From an uncultured Bacteroidia bacterium (GTDB lineage Bacteria > Bacteroidota > Bacteroidia > Bacteroidales > CAJPTX01), in NCBI GenBank assembly GCA_938038735.1, contig CALHSW010000073.1:34617-98616 (forward strand): a stretch of DNA of 64,000 nucleotides, in the 5' to 3' direction. Positions 8,797-19,200 of the stretch are shown here, one piece after another. The number at the start of each line of letters is the position of its first letter. Within the stretch, counting starts at the first letter, position 1. The notes under the pieces were generated by a model. The model did no database searches. It had not been told where the DNA came from and was given only the letters and a program-made list of their open reading frames with translations. The translations under genes were made by a program, and so were the position numbers.

Positions 8797-11700
8797 TTAG
8801 CTTGCCTTCTTAAACTCAAATCGTATTGTGTCCCCGCTCTCCTTCGCCTGCTTTTCCTTCTCCTCCTTTACCAACAGCTCCATCTCTCGCTTCGCTTCAT
8901 CCCTCACGCCGTCATCAGCTACGGCATAATTATCCACTACGCTTTGTAGCGTTGCCTTAGCCTGAAAAAAATCATCTTGCGCGGCGTACGCCTTGGCCAA
9001 CAGTATAAAAGACTTACCCAACCAGTACTGATGGGGCGTATTCTGACGGGCAAACCCTGTAACCTCATCATGAACACCCTTCCAATTACTCTGTTCGTAG
9101 CGTATCCACGCCATTTGGTAACGCGACTCAGCACCCACTACAGACCCCGTGTTTTCCCCCAGCTTTGAGTAGGCTGCATACGCTTCATCCAACCTCCCTT
9201 TCCTCCGAAGTGCCCCTCCTAACTGGTAGCTAGCGTAAAGTGCCAACTCTGGCTGTAATTTTTCACTTGACAATAGTCTATTGGCGCACTCAATCACTTC
9301 ATCAGACCTCCCCAACGCCACCGCCATGCGTAACCGCCCTGCCCGCGCTTCCGTTAGCAGCTCTACGCTGCTCGCGGCCTCCTCCAGCATCGCGTACGTC
9401 TCCAAGGCACGCTGCCAATCTTTCTCAAATTCATACACCCCGCTGAGCAGTTGCAACGCTCGCACTCTCCACTTATGCGCCGGAACATTCACCACATATC
9501 GCAGCGGGGGGATGGCTGCCGCTGAATCTCGCTGAGCGCACAGCGACTCTGCCAAATACAACCTCGCCGGCAACCCATAGTTTCCATTCGGATACTGCGC
9601 AACATATTCGTTTAGAGCCTTCACGGCCTTTGGGTACTGCCCACGCAAATAAAATTCAACTGCCCCGGTATACACCATTGAATCGCGTTGCGACTGAGAA
9701 TACTGCTTCTCAATGCCCTGGCTCTCCAGGTACGAAAAGTAGTCATTTACATTCCCTTCGCTCTGGTATACCCTCTCCAGCGCAAGCAATGCCTCTTCTG
9801 CCGATGGCGTTCTGGGGTAATCCTTCACTACCTGCTTAAAGTAGCCTATCGCCCTTTCGCTTTCCCGCTGTGCGTAGGCCACCAATCCCAGCTGCACCAA
9901 CGCCGATGCTGCCCTGCTCGATGTGGGGTACTCTTTAACGATACGTTCGTAGTAGCTCTGCGCCGCGCTCAAGCTATCTACAGCTTGCAGCGTCACGCCC
10001 AGCTCGTAAAACGCCTCAGGGCGATAGGAAGAGGCGACATACTCTTTGTCAAAACGCCCCAAAACCTCAATTTTCCGTTTGGGACGCTCCACCAACCCAT
10101 ACGCAAAACCCTCTTGGAACAATGCGTAGTCCGCTCCTACGCCTCCAAGCCGCACCGCCTGGCCATACGCATCTATCGCAGGCCAGTAGGCCCTTTCTAC
10201 ATAGTGGCAATCCCCCATGCGGCAATACGCATCCGTACGCATATCTAACGACTCTTTCTCTCCGCTCCCCGCCAAGTACTGCCGAAACCACTCCCCTGCC
10301 TCTTTGTAGTTTTTCATTTTGAACTGGCAATACCCCAAATTGTAGGCGCTCCGAGCGTATTCACGCTGCGAGAATGCCCCCGCTGCTCCCCGAAAATCTC
10401 TATAAAACTTCGCCGCCAACGGGTACTGCTCCATACGATACAACGCCTCACCACGCCAGTACAATGCGCTAGCTCGCAACTCTGGCGTATACGCAACAAC
10501 CGATAGAGACTCCGCGAAGAGGGAATCAGCCTCTTCGTACTTTAAATTTTGGTACAGCTCTACCCCCCTGTAGTACGCGGCGCGCTGAATCGCCTGCTGC
10601 GTAAGAATGTCGGGACGATCTATCTTTTGCAGCACATCCAACGCCTGTTGGTAGTTTTTGGTCGAGGCGTATGCCATGCCGAGGTAGTTGTACGCTTCTG
10701 CTGTACGTGCCGAATTGGGGTATTCGTTCAGATACCGCGTAAAGGCATCCGCAGCGTCAGATAGCGAACCGCTCTGCAGTTCGTAGGTTAATTTTGCATA
10801 GGTGAACAGCGCATCCTCACGTAGGACACTGTCGTACTGCGGTCGTGAAGCCATCTCAAAAGCCGCTCTTGCGCGTACCTTGTCCCCTAGGCGGAGGTAG
10901 CAATCCCCAAGGTAATAGTTAGCATTTTGGGCGTATACATCGTCCTCAGTGGCCACCCGCTCCAGCCGCTGCGCCGCCTCGTCATAATGCCTAAGCCGGT
11001 AGTTCAGCATGCCCACGATGTAGTTCTCCTCCCGCGTAACAGTTTCAGTGGTAGCAAGATATCTATTCCATGTAACTAAAGAGGCAGAATCCTCCCCAAG
11101 CTTATACTGAGAATCCCCCAACAGTCTAAGGAGCTCCGGCTGACGGCTCTTAGCCGCACCTTCAATGATTGAAGGAACGTACTGCGCAACCCTCTCATAC
11201 TCTCGCCGCTTGTAGTATATCTGCGCCACGTAGTAGGGAACTATCGCCAAGAAGGAGGGGTCATCGGCAATCCGCTCAAACTCATCTAGCGCGGTCGTAT
11301 AGTTTTCCTGAGTGTAGGCTAAGTGGGCATAGAAATAAGTAGCGTACGCACTGTAGTACGTCCTCGTGTCTTTCACCCTTGCAAAGCACGACGATGCCTC
11401 ATCGTAGCGCTCCAAGGAGAAGTAGGCGTATCCCAGCTTGAAATCCCGCTCTGCCGCCTCCTCTTTATCCAACGCTGAGGCATCTACCCCTTCAAACCGT
11501 TCAATCGCCGCCGTCCAGTCTTCCTCACGGAAGCGTTGTAACCCCAGCTCAAACAACCCAGCCTCAGCGTACGGACTCTCAACGTACTCTTCCAAAAAAC
11601 GCTCCATACAGTACTCGCCATCCTTACGCCCCAAACGTAAGGCGCACACCGCCTTGTAATACGCAGCATCGGCCCGCCTAGAGTTCCCATCCGACGGCGT

Positions 11701-11886
11701 AGCCTCTATCACCTTCTCAAACGCCGTCTCTGCTGCAGCATATAGCTTCGCTTGGTACAGCGCATAGGCATCATCATACAGCGTGCACTCTCGCTGCGCA
11801 CTCGTCTCCACCTGCGCATACAGCGTCGCACCGCCCCCCCACACCGCAAGCAGCAGCACTAGTATACCCATACGTTTAGCACCCAT
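8797..11886 (-). CDS. Large exported tetratricopeptide repeat protein
   Basis: This 1,029-residue protein has a short signal peptide (MGAKRMGILVLLLAVWGGG, cleavage near LYAQ), then about 25 or more TPR or YbgF-like repeats filling the whole chain. Typical units are AAETAFEKVIEATPSDGNSR and AQSYYERIVKEYPTSSRAAS. The C-terminal residues KEEKEKQAKESGDTIRFEFK are charged and probably disordered. Large periplasmic TPR proteins of this kind are conserved in Bacteroidales next to a smaller TPR protein and a barrel. It is first in the operon behind a good -7 box. The partner proteins are unknown. Confidence 0.8.
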   Translation of the reverse strand: MGAKRMGILVLLLAVWGGGATLYAQVETSAQRECTLYDDAYALYQAKLYAAAETAFEKVIEATPSDGNSRRADAAYYKAVCALRLGRKDGEYCMERFLEEYVESPYAEAGLFELGLQRFREEDWTAAIERFEGVDASALDKEEAAERDFKLGYAYFSLERYDEASSCFARVKDTRTYYSAYATYFYAHLAYTQENYTTALDEFERIADDPSFLAIVPYYVAQIYYKRREYERVAQYVPSIIEGAAKSRQPELLRLLGDSQYKLGEDSASLVTWNRYLATTETVTREENYIVGMLNYRLRHYDEAAQRLERVATEDDVYAQNANYYLGDCYLRLGDKVRARAAFEMASRPQYDSVLREDALFTYAKLTYELQSGSLSDAADAFTRYLNEYPNSARTAEAYNYLGMAYASTKNYQQALDVLQKIDRPDILTQQAIQRAAYYRGVELYQNLKYEEADSLFAESLSVVAYTPELRASALYWRGEALYRMEQYPLAAKFYRDFRGAAGAFSQREYARSAYNLGYCQFKMKNYKEAGEWFRQYLAGSGEKESLDMRTDAYCRMGDCHYVERAYWPAIDAYGQAVRLGGVGADYALFQEGFAYGLVERPKRKIEVLGRFDKEYVASSYRPEAFYELGVTLQAVDSLSAAQSYYERIVKEYPTSSRAASALVQLGLVAYAQRESERAIGYFKQVVKDYPRTPSAEEALLALERVYQSEGNVNDYFSYLESQGIEKQYSQSQRDSMVYTGAVEFYLRGQYPKAVKALNEYVAQYPNGNYGLPARLYLAESLCAQRDSAAAIPPLRYVVNVPAHKWRVRALQLLSGVYEFEKDWQRALETYAMLEEAASSVELLTEARAGRLRMAVALGRSDEVIECANRLLSSEKLQPELALYASYQLGGALRRKGRLDEAYAAYSKLGENTGSVVGAESRYQMAWIRYEQSNWKGVHDEVTGFARQNTPHQYWLGKSFILLAKAYAAQDDFFQAKATLQSVVDNYAVADDGVRDEAKREMELLVKEEKEKQAKESGDTIRFEFKKAS

Positions 11887-11933
11887 CCCTCTCACACGTC
11901 TCTCCTACTTTTATGCTCGCCCCAAAACGCTAG

Positions 11934-11941
11934 CAAAGATA
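11934..11941 (-). promoter_or_regulatory. -7 promoter box of the TPR-barrel-rodA operon
   Basis: The minus strand reads TATCTTTG, a perfect TAnnTTTG, 48 bp upstream of the large TPR gene's ATG and just past the lgt stop. It probably drives the five genes down to rodA. Confidence 0.6.
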
Positions 11942-11974
11942 CACGAAACCAAGCACAAAATAATTAACCGTTTC

Positions 11975-12829
11975 TTACTTCGACGCACCACCCACTATTC
12001 TCTTCCCATTGCGATCCCACCGAGGCAACTCCTCCGGAGGCCTTCGACTCGCCCAAACCAGCAACACTACCCCAACCGCCAAGAACGGCAAACTCTGTAT
12101 CTGACCCAGATTCAATGCCCACCCCTCCTCAAAGGGACTCTGCACGTTCTTTATCTCCTCTATCAGTATTCGTGCTGTAAACATCGCCACCATGGCTATG
12201 CTAAACTGTAAACCCCTCTTACGCTTAAAATCCCCCCACTTGAAGTAAACCAAAAGCAATGCCAAGAACACCGTGAAATACGACAGCGCCTCGTATATCT
12301 GCGTGGGATGTTTCGGCACAACCTCACCATTGCGGACAAATATCATTCCCCACGGGAGCGATGTCTCAATTCCATAAATCTCGCTGTTCATCAGATTCCC
12401 GATGCGGATAAACGTGGCAATCAGGGCTATCGGTATCGTCACGTGGTCCATTACCCACAGCATCGACAGCTTCTCCCTCCGCGCCACGCAGTACATCCCA
12501 ATCAATACACCCACAATTCCGCCATGGCTCGCCAAACCTCCCTCCCACACCTTAAACACCTCCAAGGGGTGCGAAAAGTAGTATGCCGGTTCATACACGA
12601 AGCAATGGCCCAAACGCGCCCCGATAAACACTCCCACTACAGACCACAACGCCATCCTGTCTATCACCTCCTCCGGCACTCCCTCTCGCTTCCCCATGTA
12701 CCCTAACAGCCAATACCCCAGTAGAATCCCCACCGCCCAGCAAAGGCCGTAGTAGCGCACTGAGAGCGGCCCTACAGTGAAGAACGTAGGATCCACACTC
12801 CATACTATCGCACCCAACGAATACCCCAT
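11975..12829 (-). CDS. lgt: Prolipoprotein diacylglyceryl transferase Lgt
   Basis: This 284-residue integral inner-membrane enzyme transfers diacylglycerol from phosphatidylglycerol to the lipobox cysteine of prolipoproteins, the first step of lipoprotein maturation. Family marks are the YYGLCWAVGILLGY segment, GARLGHCFVYEP, the catalytic-region HGGIVG, the RIGNLMNSEIYG signature with the key arginine, HPTQIYE, and the late RILIEEIKN. Length is normal. It follows the TonB receptor gene by 38 bp and is probably the last gene of that unit. The window holds several of its likely substrates, such as the M16 and OmpH-like lipoproteins. Confidence 0.96.
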   Translation of the reverse strand: MGYSLGAIVWSVDPTFFTVGPLSVRYYGLCWAVGILLGYWLLGYMGKREGVPEEVIDRMALWSVVGVFIGARLGHCFVYEPAYYFSHPLEVFKVWEGGLASHGGIVGVLIGMYCVARREKLSMLWVMDHVTIPIALIATFIRIGNLMNSEIYGIETSLPWGMIFVRNGEVVPKHPTQIYEALSYFTVFLALLLVYFKWGDFKRKRGLQFSIAMVAMFTARILIEEIKNVQSPFEEGWALNLGQIQSLPFLAVGVVLLVWASRRPPEELPRWDRNGKRIVGGASK

Positions 12830-12867
12830 CGGTCGTAGTCCTATTGCGTCTAATCTACTAAACCCTG

Positions 12868-15336
12868 CTACAACGACATCCGCACCCCAAGCTGATACAG
12901 CGGGCGCAAACGATCCGTGAACCCGAACTCCCGCCCCGCAAATCCATGGTTGTAGTTATCCTTGCCTGTGATGTAGAGATTGCGCACCCCCACCTGTACG
13001 GAAAGGTTGGACAACGCATCGTACGATATCGTAAAATTGCAAAGTCCATACGGCGACAGCCTCACCTTCCCATACTCTTCCGGCACGCCTGGCATTACGC
13101 CGTGCGCGTACTTCTGTGCAGACCTAAAGTAGGTTTCCAAGAAGAAATGCACCTTATCTAGCAAACGATATTCAGTCAACAATCCCATATTCACTGCGGG
13201 CGTCCACGTATGCGTTACTCCATTCTCCTCGTCTCCTAGCGTAGCGGTAAACATAGTACCCTGCTGGTAATGATCCATCTTCGTCGTCTGCCACGTACCA
13301 AAAAGATTAAAGAGCAGATTATTAACCGGTGCGTAGTTCAAAGATAGCGTCGCACCCCCTTGCCACGCAACGAGCGGTAAATTCTTATACTGCAGGGTCT
13401 GCGTCAAATGGGGCACCTTCACCGCAGGATCCGTTTCGCTCGCCTCAAAGGTCAGCACCGTATTCACGGGCCTTAAATCGCTAAAGTTGAACGTCCTAGA
13501 GCCAAATAGCTCAAAGTCTAGCGACACGCGTCCCAGCTGTGTTCGATACCCTATCTCCGCAAAATCGCTCGTTAAAAGCTTCAACGTACGGCTGCCATAA
13601 AACTCTTGGAAAAGGAAGAACTCATCGTCAGACGGAGCTAAACCTCCCGCCTGTAGCATCCCGGCCAAACCTGCTATGGCCTTCGTACCCTTCAATGCAC
13701 CGAAGCGCGCAATACCCATCTTTTCTACATGGATGGCATTCTCCATAAGGAAGGAAGACCTATTGGCGCGTGCCACTACGCCTCTCAACAAATGATCCTC
13801 ATGCGGCTTATACGTCAGAACAAACTGCCATGTGGGATAGTACGTTGATGGCACACTATACTTATCCACCCGTCCCGCGGCTATAACACGCAGCGACTCT
13901 ATCGGCCTCCAATCCAAACGCAGTGTCAACGCCATACTCAACATCTTCTTACTCTCGCCGCCTAGAATCCCTTGCGCACCCACGTACGAGCTTTGCTCCT
14001 TCCATACTGCATCCCACTTACTGTCGTCATAGACTACGTTCTGCAAAAAGAAACCAGGGCGTATCGTCAATTGATCCCATAGCGTCGCTGAGTACTCTAG
14101 GTTACCGTTGAAATCCTGCACATCGAATCGTACCCCTGGATGCGACTGTCCCACCCCCGCATCGTACATCCCATTCATGTAAGATCCCATAAACGAAAAC
14201 CCATTCCATTGCAAATTCGCCGCAACATGACCTGCCTGCTGCGTTCGCATTGATAGCGGGGTTACGTAGTTCTCCATCATCACCGAGCTATTCCTCGAAT
14301 ACCAATACCCTCCTGTCATCGCAAAATTCACCCCATGCCCATCGTAGTTGACATCGCCCATTATGCCCCGCACATCCAAACTCCGGCTGCCATTGTACGC
14401 CAAATCCTCTGCGTCCCTATCATGTTCGCGACGCATCCTATCCCAGCTGTTATAGTAACCCCCATTAATCGCCGGGAGCAAATCGTACTGCATGTACCTT
14501 CCTGACGAATAATCGTATGCCATCTCATCTACCACCTTCCGCATTTCTGCATGTTGACGCAGCCCTATGCGCCACCCCTTAGCCAACGGCACGCTTGCCC
14601 GACCGCTCGCCGAGTAGCTTAACGTTGATTTATCTTGCACATAGGTCCGAACCCGACCGCTCGCCGACAGCACAGACGACAACGGCTTCGTTATGATATT
14701 TATCACCCCTGTCACCGCGCTCGCCCCATATAGAGCGCTCGATGCGCCCCGCACAATGTCAATGCGCTCTATGTCCTCAAGGCTCACTGGCAACGTCTCC
14801 CACAGCGTTCCCCCCATTGAGTAGCTGTACATCGGTCGACCATCCACCATCACCAGCGTCAATGAGTTCACAGAGAAGTGGTTGAAATTACCCGGAGGAA
14901 CATTATCCAATCCCCGCATATGCACATCGTAGATCCCCGGCGTCTGCTCCCGCACTATCATACCCGGCACCAGCCGAAACAGCTCGGCAATCGTCGTGGC
15001 TCCGCTATGCATTATTTTATCGCTCGTGATCACCGTAGTTGATGTGGGTGCCTCAAATACAGTCTCTCGTGATTTCGACGATGTGGTCGTCTTCACCATA
15101 AACGCCTGCTCCAATAGCTCATCCGTCGATACGCCCAGCTTGTCGGCTAGAACCATCAAATCGGGCAAATCCAACTCCAACAGCTGCTCGTAGCTCAGCT
15201 TCTTAATCTCATCCGGGGTCATCGCATTCACATTCACCTTGTCCTGCCCCCACGCCGAACCGCTCGCAAGCAACATGCTTAAAAACAGCAGCACAACTCC
15301 CGTAGCCGCTAATAATCGCATTTCCAACTTCTTCAT
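12868..15336 (-). CDS. TonB-dependent receptor paired with a YfiR-like protein
   Basis: This is an 822-residue outer-membrane receptor: a signal peptide to about residue 30, a short helical N-terminal extension (EQLLELDLPDL), then a plug domain at about 90-215. Typical plug strings are VITSDKIMHSG, LVMVDGRP and ALYGASAVTGVINIIT. A 22-strand barrel follows, ending RMSL. The pre-plug extension is of the type seen in receptors encoded beside DUF4154/YfiR proteins. The yfiR-like gene ends 25 bp upstream. No ligand can be deduced, and no SusD partner is present, so it is not a polysaccharide utilisation pair. Confidence 0.9.
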   Translation of the reverse strand: MKKLEMRLLAATGVVLLFLSMLLASGSAWGQDKVNVNAMTPDEIKKLSYEQLLELDLPDLMVLADKLGVSTDELLEQAFMVKTTTSSKSRETVFEAPTSTTVITSDKIMHSGATTIAELFRLVPGMIVREQTPGIYDVHMRGLDNVPPGNFNHFSVNSLTLVMVDGRPMYSYSMGGTLWETLPVSLEDIERIDIVRGASSALYGASAVTGVINIITKPLSSVLSASGRVRTYVQDKSTLSYSASGRASVPLAKGWRIGLRQHAEMRKVVDEMAYDYSSGRYMQYDLLPAINGGYYNSWDRMRREHDRDAEDLAYNGSRSLDVRGIMGDVNYDGHGVNFAMTGGYWYSRNSSVMMENYVTPLSMRTQQAGHVAANLQWNGFSFMGSYMNGMYDAGVGQSHPGVRFDVQDFNGNLEYSATLWDQLTIRPGFFLQNVVYDDSKWDAVWKEQSSYVGAQGILGGESKKMLSMALTLRLDWRPIESLRVIAAGRVDKYSVPSTYYPTWQFVLTYKPHEDHLLRGVVARANRSSFLMENAIHVEKMGIARFGALKGTKAIAGLAGMLQAGGLAPSDDEFFLFQEFYGSRTLKLLTSDFAEIGYRTQLGRVSLDFELFGSRTFNFSDLRPVNTVLTFEASETDPAVKVPHLTQTLQYKNLPLVAWQGGATLSLNYAPVNNLLFNLFGTWQTTKMDHYQQGTMFTATLGDEENGVTHTWTPAVNMGLLTEYRLLDKVHFFLETYFRSAQKYAHGVMPGVPEEYGKVRLSPYGLCNFTISYDALSNLSVQVGVRNLYITGKDNYNHGFAGREFGFTDRLRPLYQLGVRMSL

Positions 15337-15361
15337 AACTATATTTTCCCTCCTGCGTTTT

Positions 15362-15871
15362 CTACTTCACTACGCCCAAACTAAGAAGACTATTCGACAC
15401 CTTTATCCCCTGCTTCTCAAGCGTCGACGGACTCACCTCAAATTGCGTCTTCCCGCCATTCTCCGTAAAATTAAACGCTGCGCCTTGCGCTATTCCACCA
15501 GCCTTGTCCGACACCACCGCCACATGATTCCCGCTCGCACCCGCCACCACGCTCGGCAGCAAGCTATTCTCCGTCGAGGGAACATACACTAGATTGCAGC
15601 GCGACACGCCACTCGCATCACTAGACTCCCGCACAACCATCGTCCGGTTTCCAACCTTCTTTTTCTGTGCTATCTGCTGCAGCTCCCCAGTAATCTTGGC
15701 GTTTTTACCTATCACAAGTATCACAAAATCTCCCTCTTGACCACCCGATGGCCACTCCAAGTAGCGGGTGAAATTGTACAAGAATAACGCCTTGAATCGT
15801 TCATTCTGACCCCATGCCACCGTGGTCAATAGGCATAGCAGGAGTGCTAACGCCACGCTTTTCTTTCTCAT
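15362..15871 (-). CDS. YfiR family (DUF4154) periplasmic protein
   Basis: This 169-residue exported protein has a signal peptide (MRKKSVALALLLCLLTTVAWG) followed by the family start FKALFLYNFTRYLEWP. The central part includes VILVIGKNAKITGEL and CNLVYVPSTE, and the domain ends FEVSPSTLEKQGIKVSNSLL, all matching the DUF4154/YfiR fold. Known YfiR represses the diguanylate cyclase YfiN in Pseudomonas; many homologues instead sit beside a TonB receptor and a sensor kinase. Here no cyclase or kinase follows, so the output is unknown. The ATG at 15871 has AAAGGA upstream and begins the signal peptide. Confidence 0.85.
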   Translation of the reverse strand: MRKKSVALALLLCLLTTVAWGQNERFKALFLYNFTRYLEWPSGGQEGDFVILVIGKNAKITGELQQIAQKKKVGNRTMVVRESSDASGVSRCNLVYVPSTENSLLPSVVAGASGNHVAVVSDKAGGIAQGAAFNFTENGGKTQFEVSPSTLEKQGIKVSNSLLSLGVVK

Positions 15872-15947
15872 TGCTCGCAAATCCTTTCTTTTTTGCTTCT
15901 CAAAACACAACTCGCTGCATCGCCTTCCCCTCTCCTCCTCCTCACCG

Positions 15948-15955
15948 CGAAGTTA
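15948..15955 (-). promoter_or_regulatory. Possible -7 box of the yfiR-TonB receptor-lgt unit
   Basis: The minus strand reads TAACTTCG, one mismatch from TAnnTTTG, about 77 bp upstream of the yfiR-like ATG. It is the only plausible box in the gap. Confidence 0.3.
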
Positions 15956-16119
15956 CAAATAAAACATTACCTCCAACAAATAGCCCACCCTCAACACCTA
16001 CCTATATTCTCTGCACCGCCCGAATTCCCGTAGGTTAAATTAGCCACGCGGCGCTCTCGCACCGCCGAAGTCAGCCAATACCGCAGCAAAAAGCTGACCA
16101 AGACTCCCTAAACATAATA

Positions 16120-16154
16120 AAGACCCGCCGTGTGCATAGCGCACGGCGGGTCTT
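16120..16154 (-). terminator. Intrinsic terminator after the T9SS cargo gene
   Basis: A 13-bp perfect GC-rich inverted repeat (AAGACCCGCCGTG with its complement) encloses a 9-base loop. On the minus strand it is followed by TTATTATGTTT. It lies about 60 bp past the cargo stop. Confidence 0.8.
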
Positions 16155-16212
16155 CACAGTGGCAGCACTACCTCTACCGCTTTCTAACTAACCTTTAGAC
16201 TTCCTCTCCTAT

Positions 16213-19200
16213 CTACCTCCGCAGCACCCCCTCAGCCCGCATCCCCCCATCCGCGCTGCGCAGCTGCACGATGTAGAACCCCGATGCAAGCATGCCCAAG
16301 TCTATACGCAGCTGCGCTCCTCCATCATGCACACCGCCCAGCATCTCGCGTCCGGTCACATCGTAGACCGCGTACCGCGCCACCCCGCTCGCCCCTCGCA
16401 CCTCTATCGCACCATCGGTGGGGTTCGGATAAATCTCAACTCCGCGCAGCGCCGCGCTCTCCACCGCATTGGTCTTCCCCTCTTTGCCCCCACGGGGTAT
16501 CGGTGAAAAGTCAGCTTGAACCAGCAACTCCTTGGCCGGAAGCTTGATAGAAAACGAATGCATCACCTTCGTGGTGTCAGACTGCACATTCCCATACAGC
16601 TCCGCCCCATTTTGGATCACACTCTTTATGTAGTACCCCTTCTTCGCCTGCACCAGCACCTCTACATCCAGCTCCCTCTGGTATTGCTGCCCGCTTGACA
16701 GCTCTTCCTTATTGCTCTTGCGCAACGCCGTCACCGCCCCTCCCTCTGAAGGATTAGCCTGCAACGTCAGTAGGCAATTGTCTGCATCTTCCTGCGCAAA
16801 AATTGCATAGAAGGTTAGCCGATTCCCATTGGGACTAGCCGGATCGTATGGAGGCAACTTGTATGTAGACTCCATTTCCTTCGTCAATCCTAGTCTCTCT
16901 TTCCCTTCTACGTATATCTCCTTTAGCACCACGGGACTCTTCGCCTCAGCCTTTAGGGTCACCTCGGTTTTTCCTTCCCCACTCACCCGATAGCTCTTGT
17001 CATATTCCAACCACGCACCGCCTGCACCCGGCATTATCACTTTCAGGTCGTCGCCAAGCTGCGGCTTGCGCACGGTGAGTACGAGCAGCGGCTTCGGATC
17101 CTCCTTCACAGTCACATAGGTCTCCAGCTTCACCTCCGTCACCTCTTGGGCCGTCACTTTATCCTTCAAACCCTCCACTAAATCCAGCAGTTCCTCGAGC
17201 GATCCGTACGCCTTTTCTCTATCGGTTTCCTCTAAACGCTGCGCATAGCCACGATTAACCGCCAGGCAAACCGCGAGCAGCTTGTTATCCTCCACTCCCG
17301 TTGCCGCAGCTAAACTCCACGTAATGGGGTCGCCCACCCTCACCTTTTTCTTCTGTCCTGCCGCTATCGTCTGCCCATCTTTATCCTTCCACGTCACTTT
17401 CCCCTTCGCGCCGCGCGGCTGCTCGTCCTCGCCCCCTTGCGCCATCTCGCTATATACAATTAACACTTCGCCTGGCTTCAGCTTCTCTACTATAACATCT
17501 ATCCCGACAATCTCACCCTCCAGCTTCCCAAGTTTATACCACCCATCTCCGTCCTCCACGAGAGCTTGATTAGGGAGATTCTTATACTTTACGGTCACGC
17601 TCTTCACCCCCTGCACAGCACTCCCCTGCTTCTTCTCCACTGCAACGTAAACGTATATTACGCTACCGTACTCCACTTCGCTGTCCGAAGCTATCTCGCT
17701 TCCATTTCGCTCCCCCTTGCACACTTTCATCTCCTTCACATCGGCCGACTGTACGTAGCTCACTTTATACATCTGCTTACCCAGCTCCACCTTCACCTCC
17801 GTGTCCTGCGCAAGTGTAAATGTATACGTATACACCCCTCCCCCCCCTGTCACGTTCGCATCTCCATTCACCTTCACCACCTTCCACTCCGCAGGGTTAG
17901 CTACTGTGACCTTCACAGTCAACTCCGCCCCTCCCAGCACTTGACTACCTGAGGTCACAGCCGTTCCACCTTTTTCCACTACCGCCACCGTATACCCTGA
18001 ACCAGCTTTATACGTAACTTTATACTTCACTGGCAGCACCACTGACTTTATCGTCACATTCCCCTCCGGGCTCCACTTCACAGTTGTCTGCCCAGCCGCA
18101 GGCTTACCATCAACCCACGTATATCCTCTAGGGACGCTACCTTGAGTCAGCGTCACATCCCCTTTCCCCTCCTCTGCTATCGTCACCTCCTGCACTGCCC
18201 CATCGCCAGCCTCGGGCGTAAACACCACGGTCAACTCATCCCCACAATTAACTTCCGACTTCATAGTAGGCGTTGTCGCCCCATTAACCGCTACCCCCAC
18301 GTTCGCTACGCCATCCCATGCCACGCTAATCTTCTTTTGCTCCACAGTTACCTCAATGGAAGTAACCTCCTCTTTCACCTCGTGCAAGTAATTCCCATCC
18401 TGCGATACCGCAATGGGTTGTCCCCCATTGACTTTTACCTCATTCACCTGCTCGCACGCCGATAGATTCGGCACAATCTCAATGCTGCTCCCGCAGGCAA
18501 CTGAACCTCCCAATGTCAAATCAACGCCACCCTGCTGCACCTTAAAATCGGTCCCGCTCCACGACACTGCAAACTGCTTAGGCTCCGAGTGCAACACCTT
18601 CACCGTAACCTTATCATGTGCTTCCGGAATATTCAGGGGACTGGCTGCTTTTACAGTGCCCCTTCTGTCAGTAGTCCCAGCGTTCCACACCACCTCCACT
18701 TCCACTTTATCCCCATCAACGCACCCACCCATCGGCTCTAGGCTCACTTCTAACTCATCGCCGTTGGCGAATACTCCATCCCCCCCCGGAAACTTCCCAC
18801 CAGCCCATATATCCTTACCCTGCGTTACGTTGTGAACCGTTATCTTCGCCACTCTCTCTCCATTGAAAGTTTCATCCACAGTCACCTGCGGATCGGTCCC
18901 CACCTTCACCTCTATCTTTTGAATCCCTTGCGATAGGGAGGCGATCTCCAACGTATTACTCCCCACAGGGGCAGCCTCCTTAAAAGTACCATCATCGTAC
19001 ACAGCCTTGAGTCCCTGCACCTTCAGTCCACTGCCTGGCGTAACCGTTATTTTAACCGCACCTCCGCATGGGGCTTCTCCGTCTACCGAGATCACGTGCA
19101 GCTGAGTAGCCGACTCGCCCGCTTCCACCTTTATTGAGTAATCGGTACCCAGCGTCCAGCGTATTGTATACTTCTTTTTTTCCTGTGTAAATGTAAATTT

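Larger units (their letters stand above)
15872..16212. other. Intergenic region between the T9SS cargo gene and the yfiR-like gene
   Basis: It holds a weak minus-strand promoter candidate at 15948-15955 (TAACTTCG, one mismatch to TAnnTTTG) and the terminator of the cargo gene at 16120-16154. Otherwise no coding or RNA signal was seen. Confidence 0.6.
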
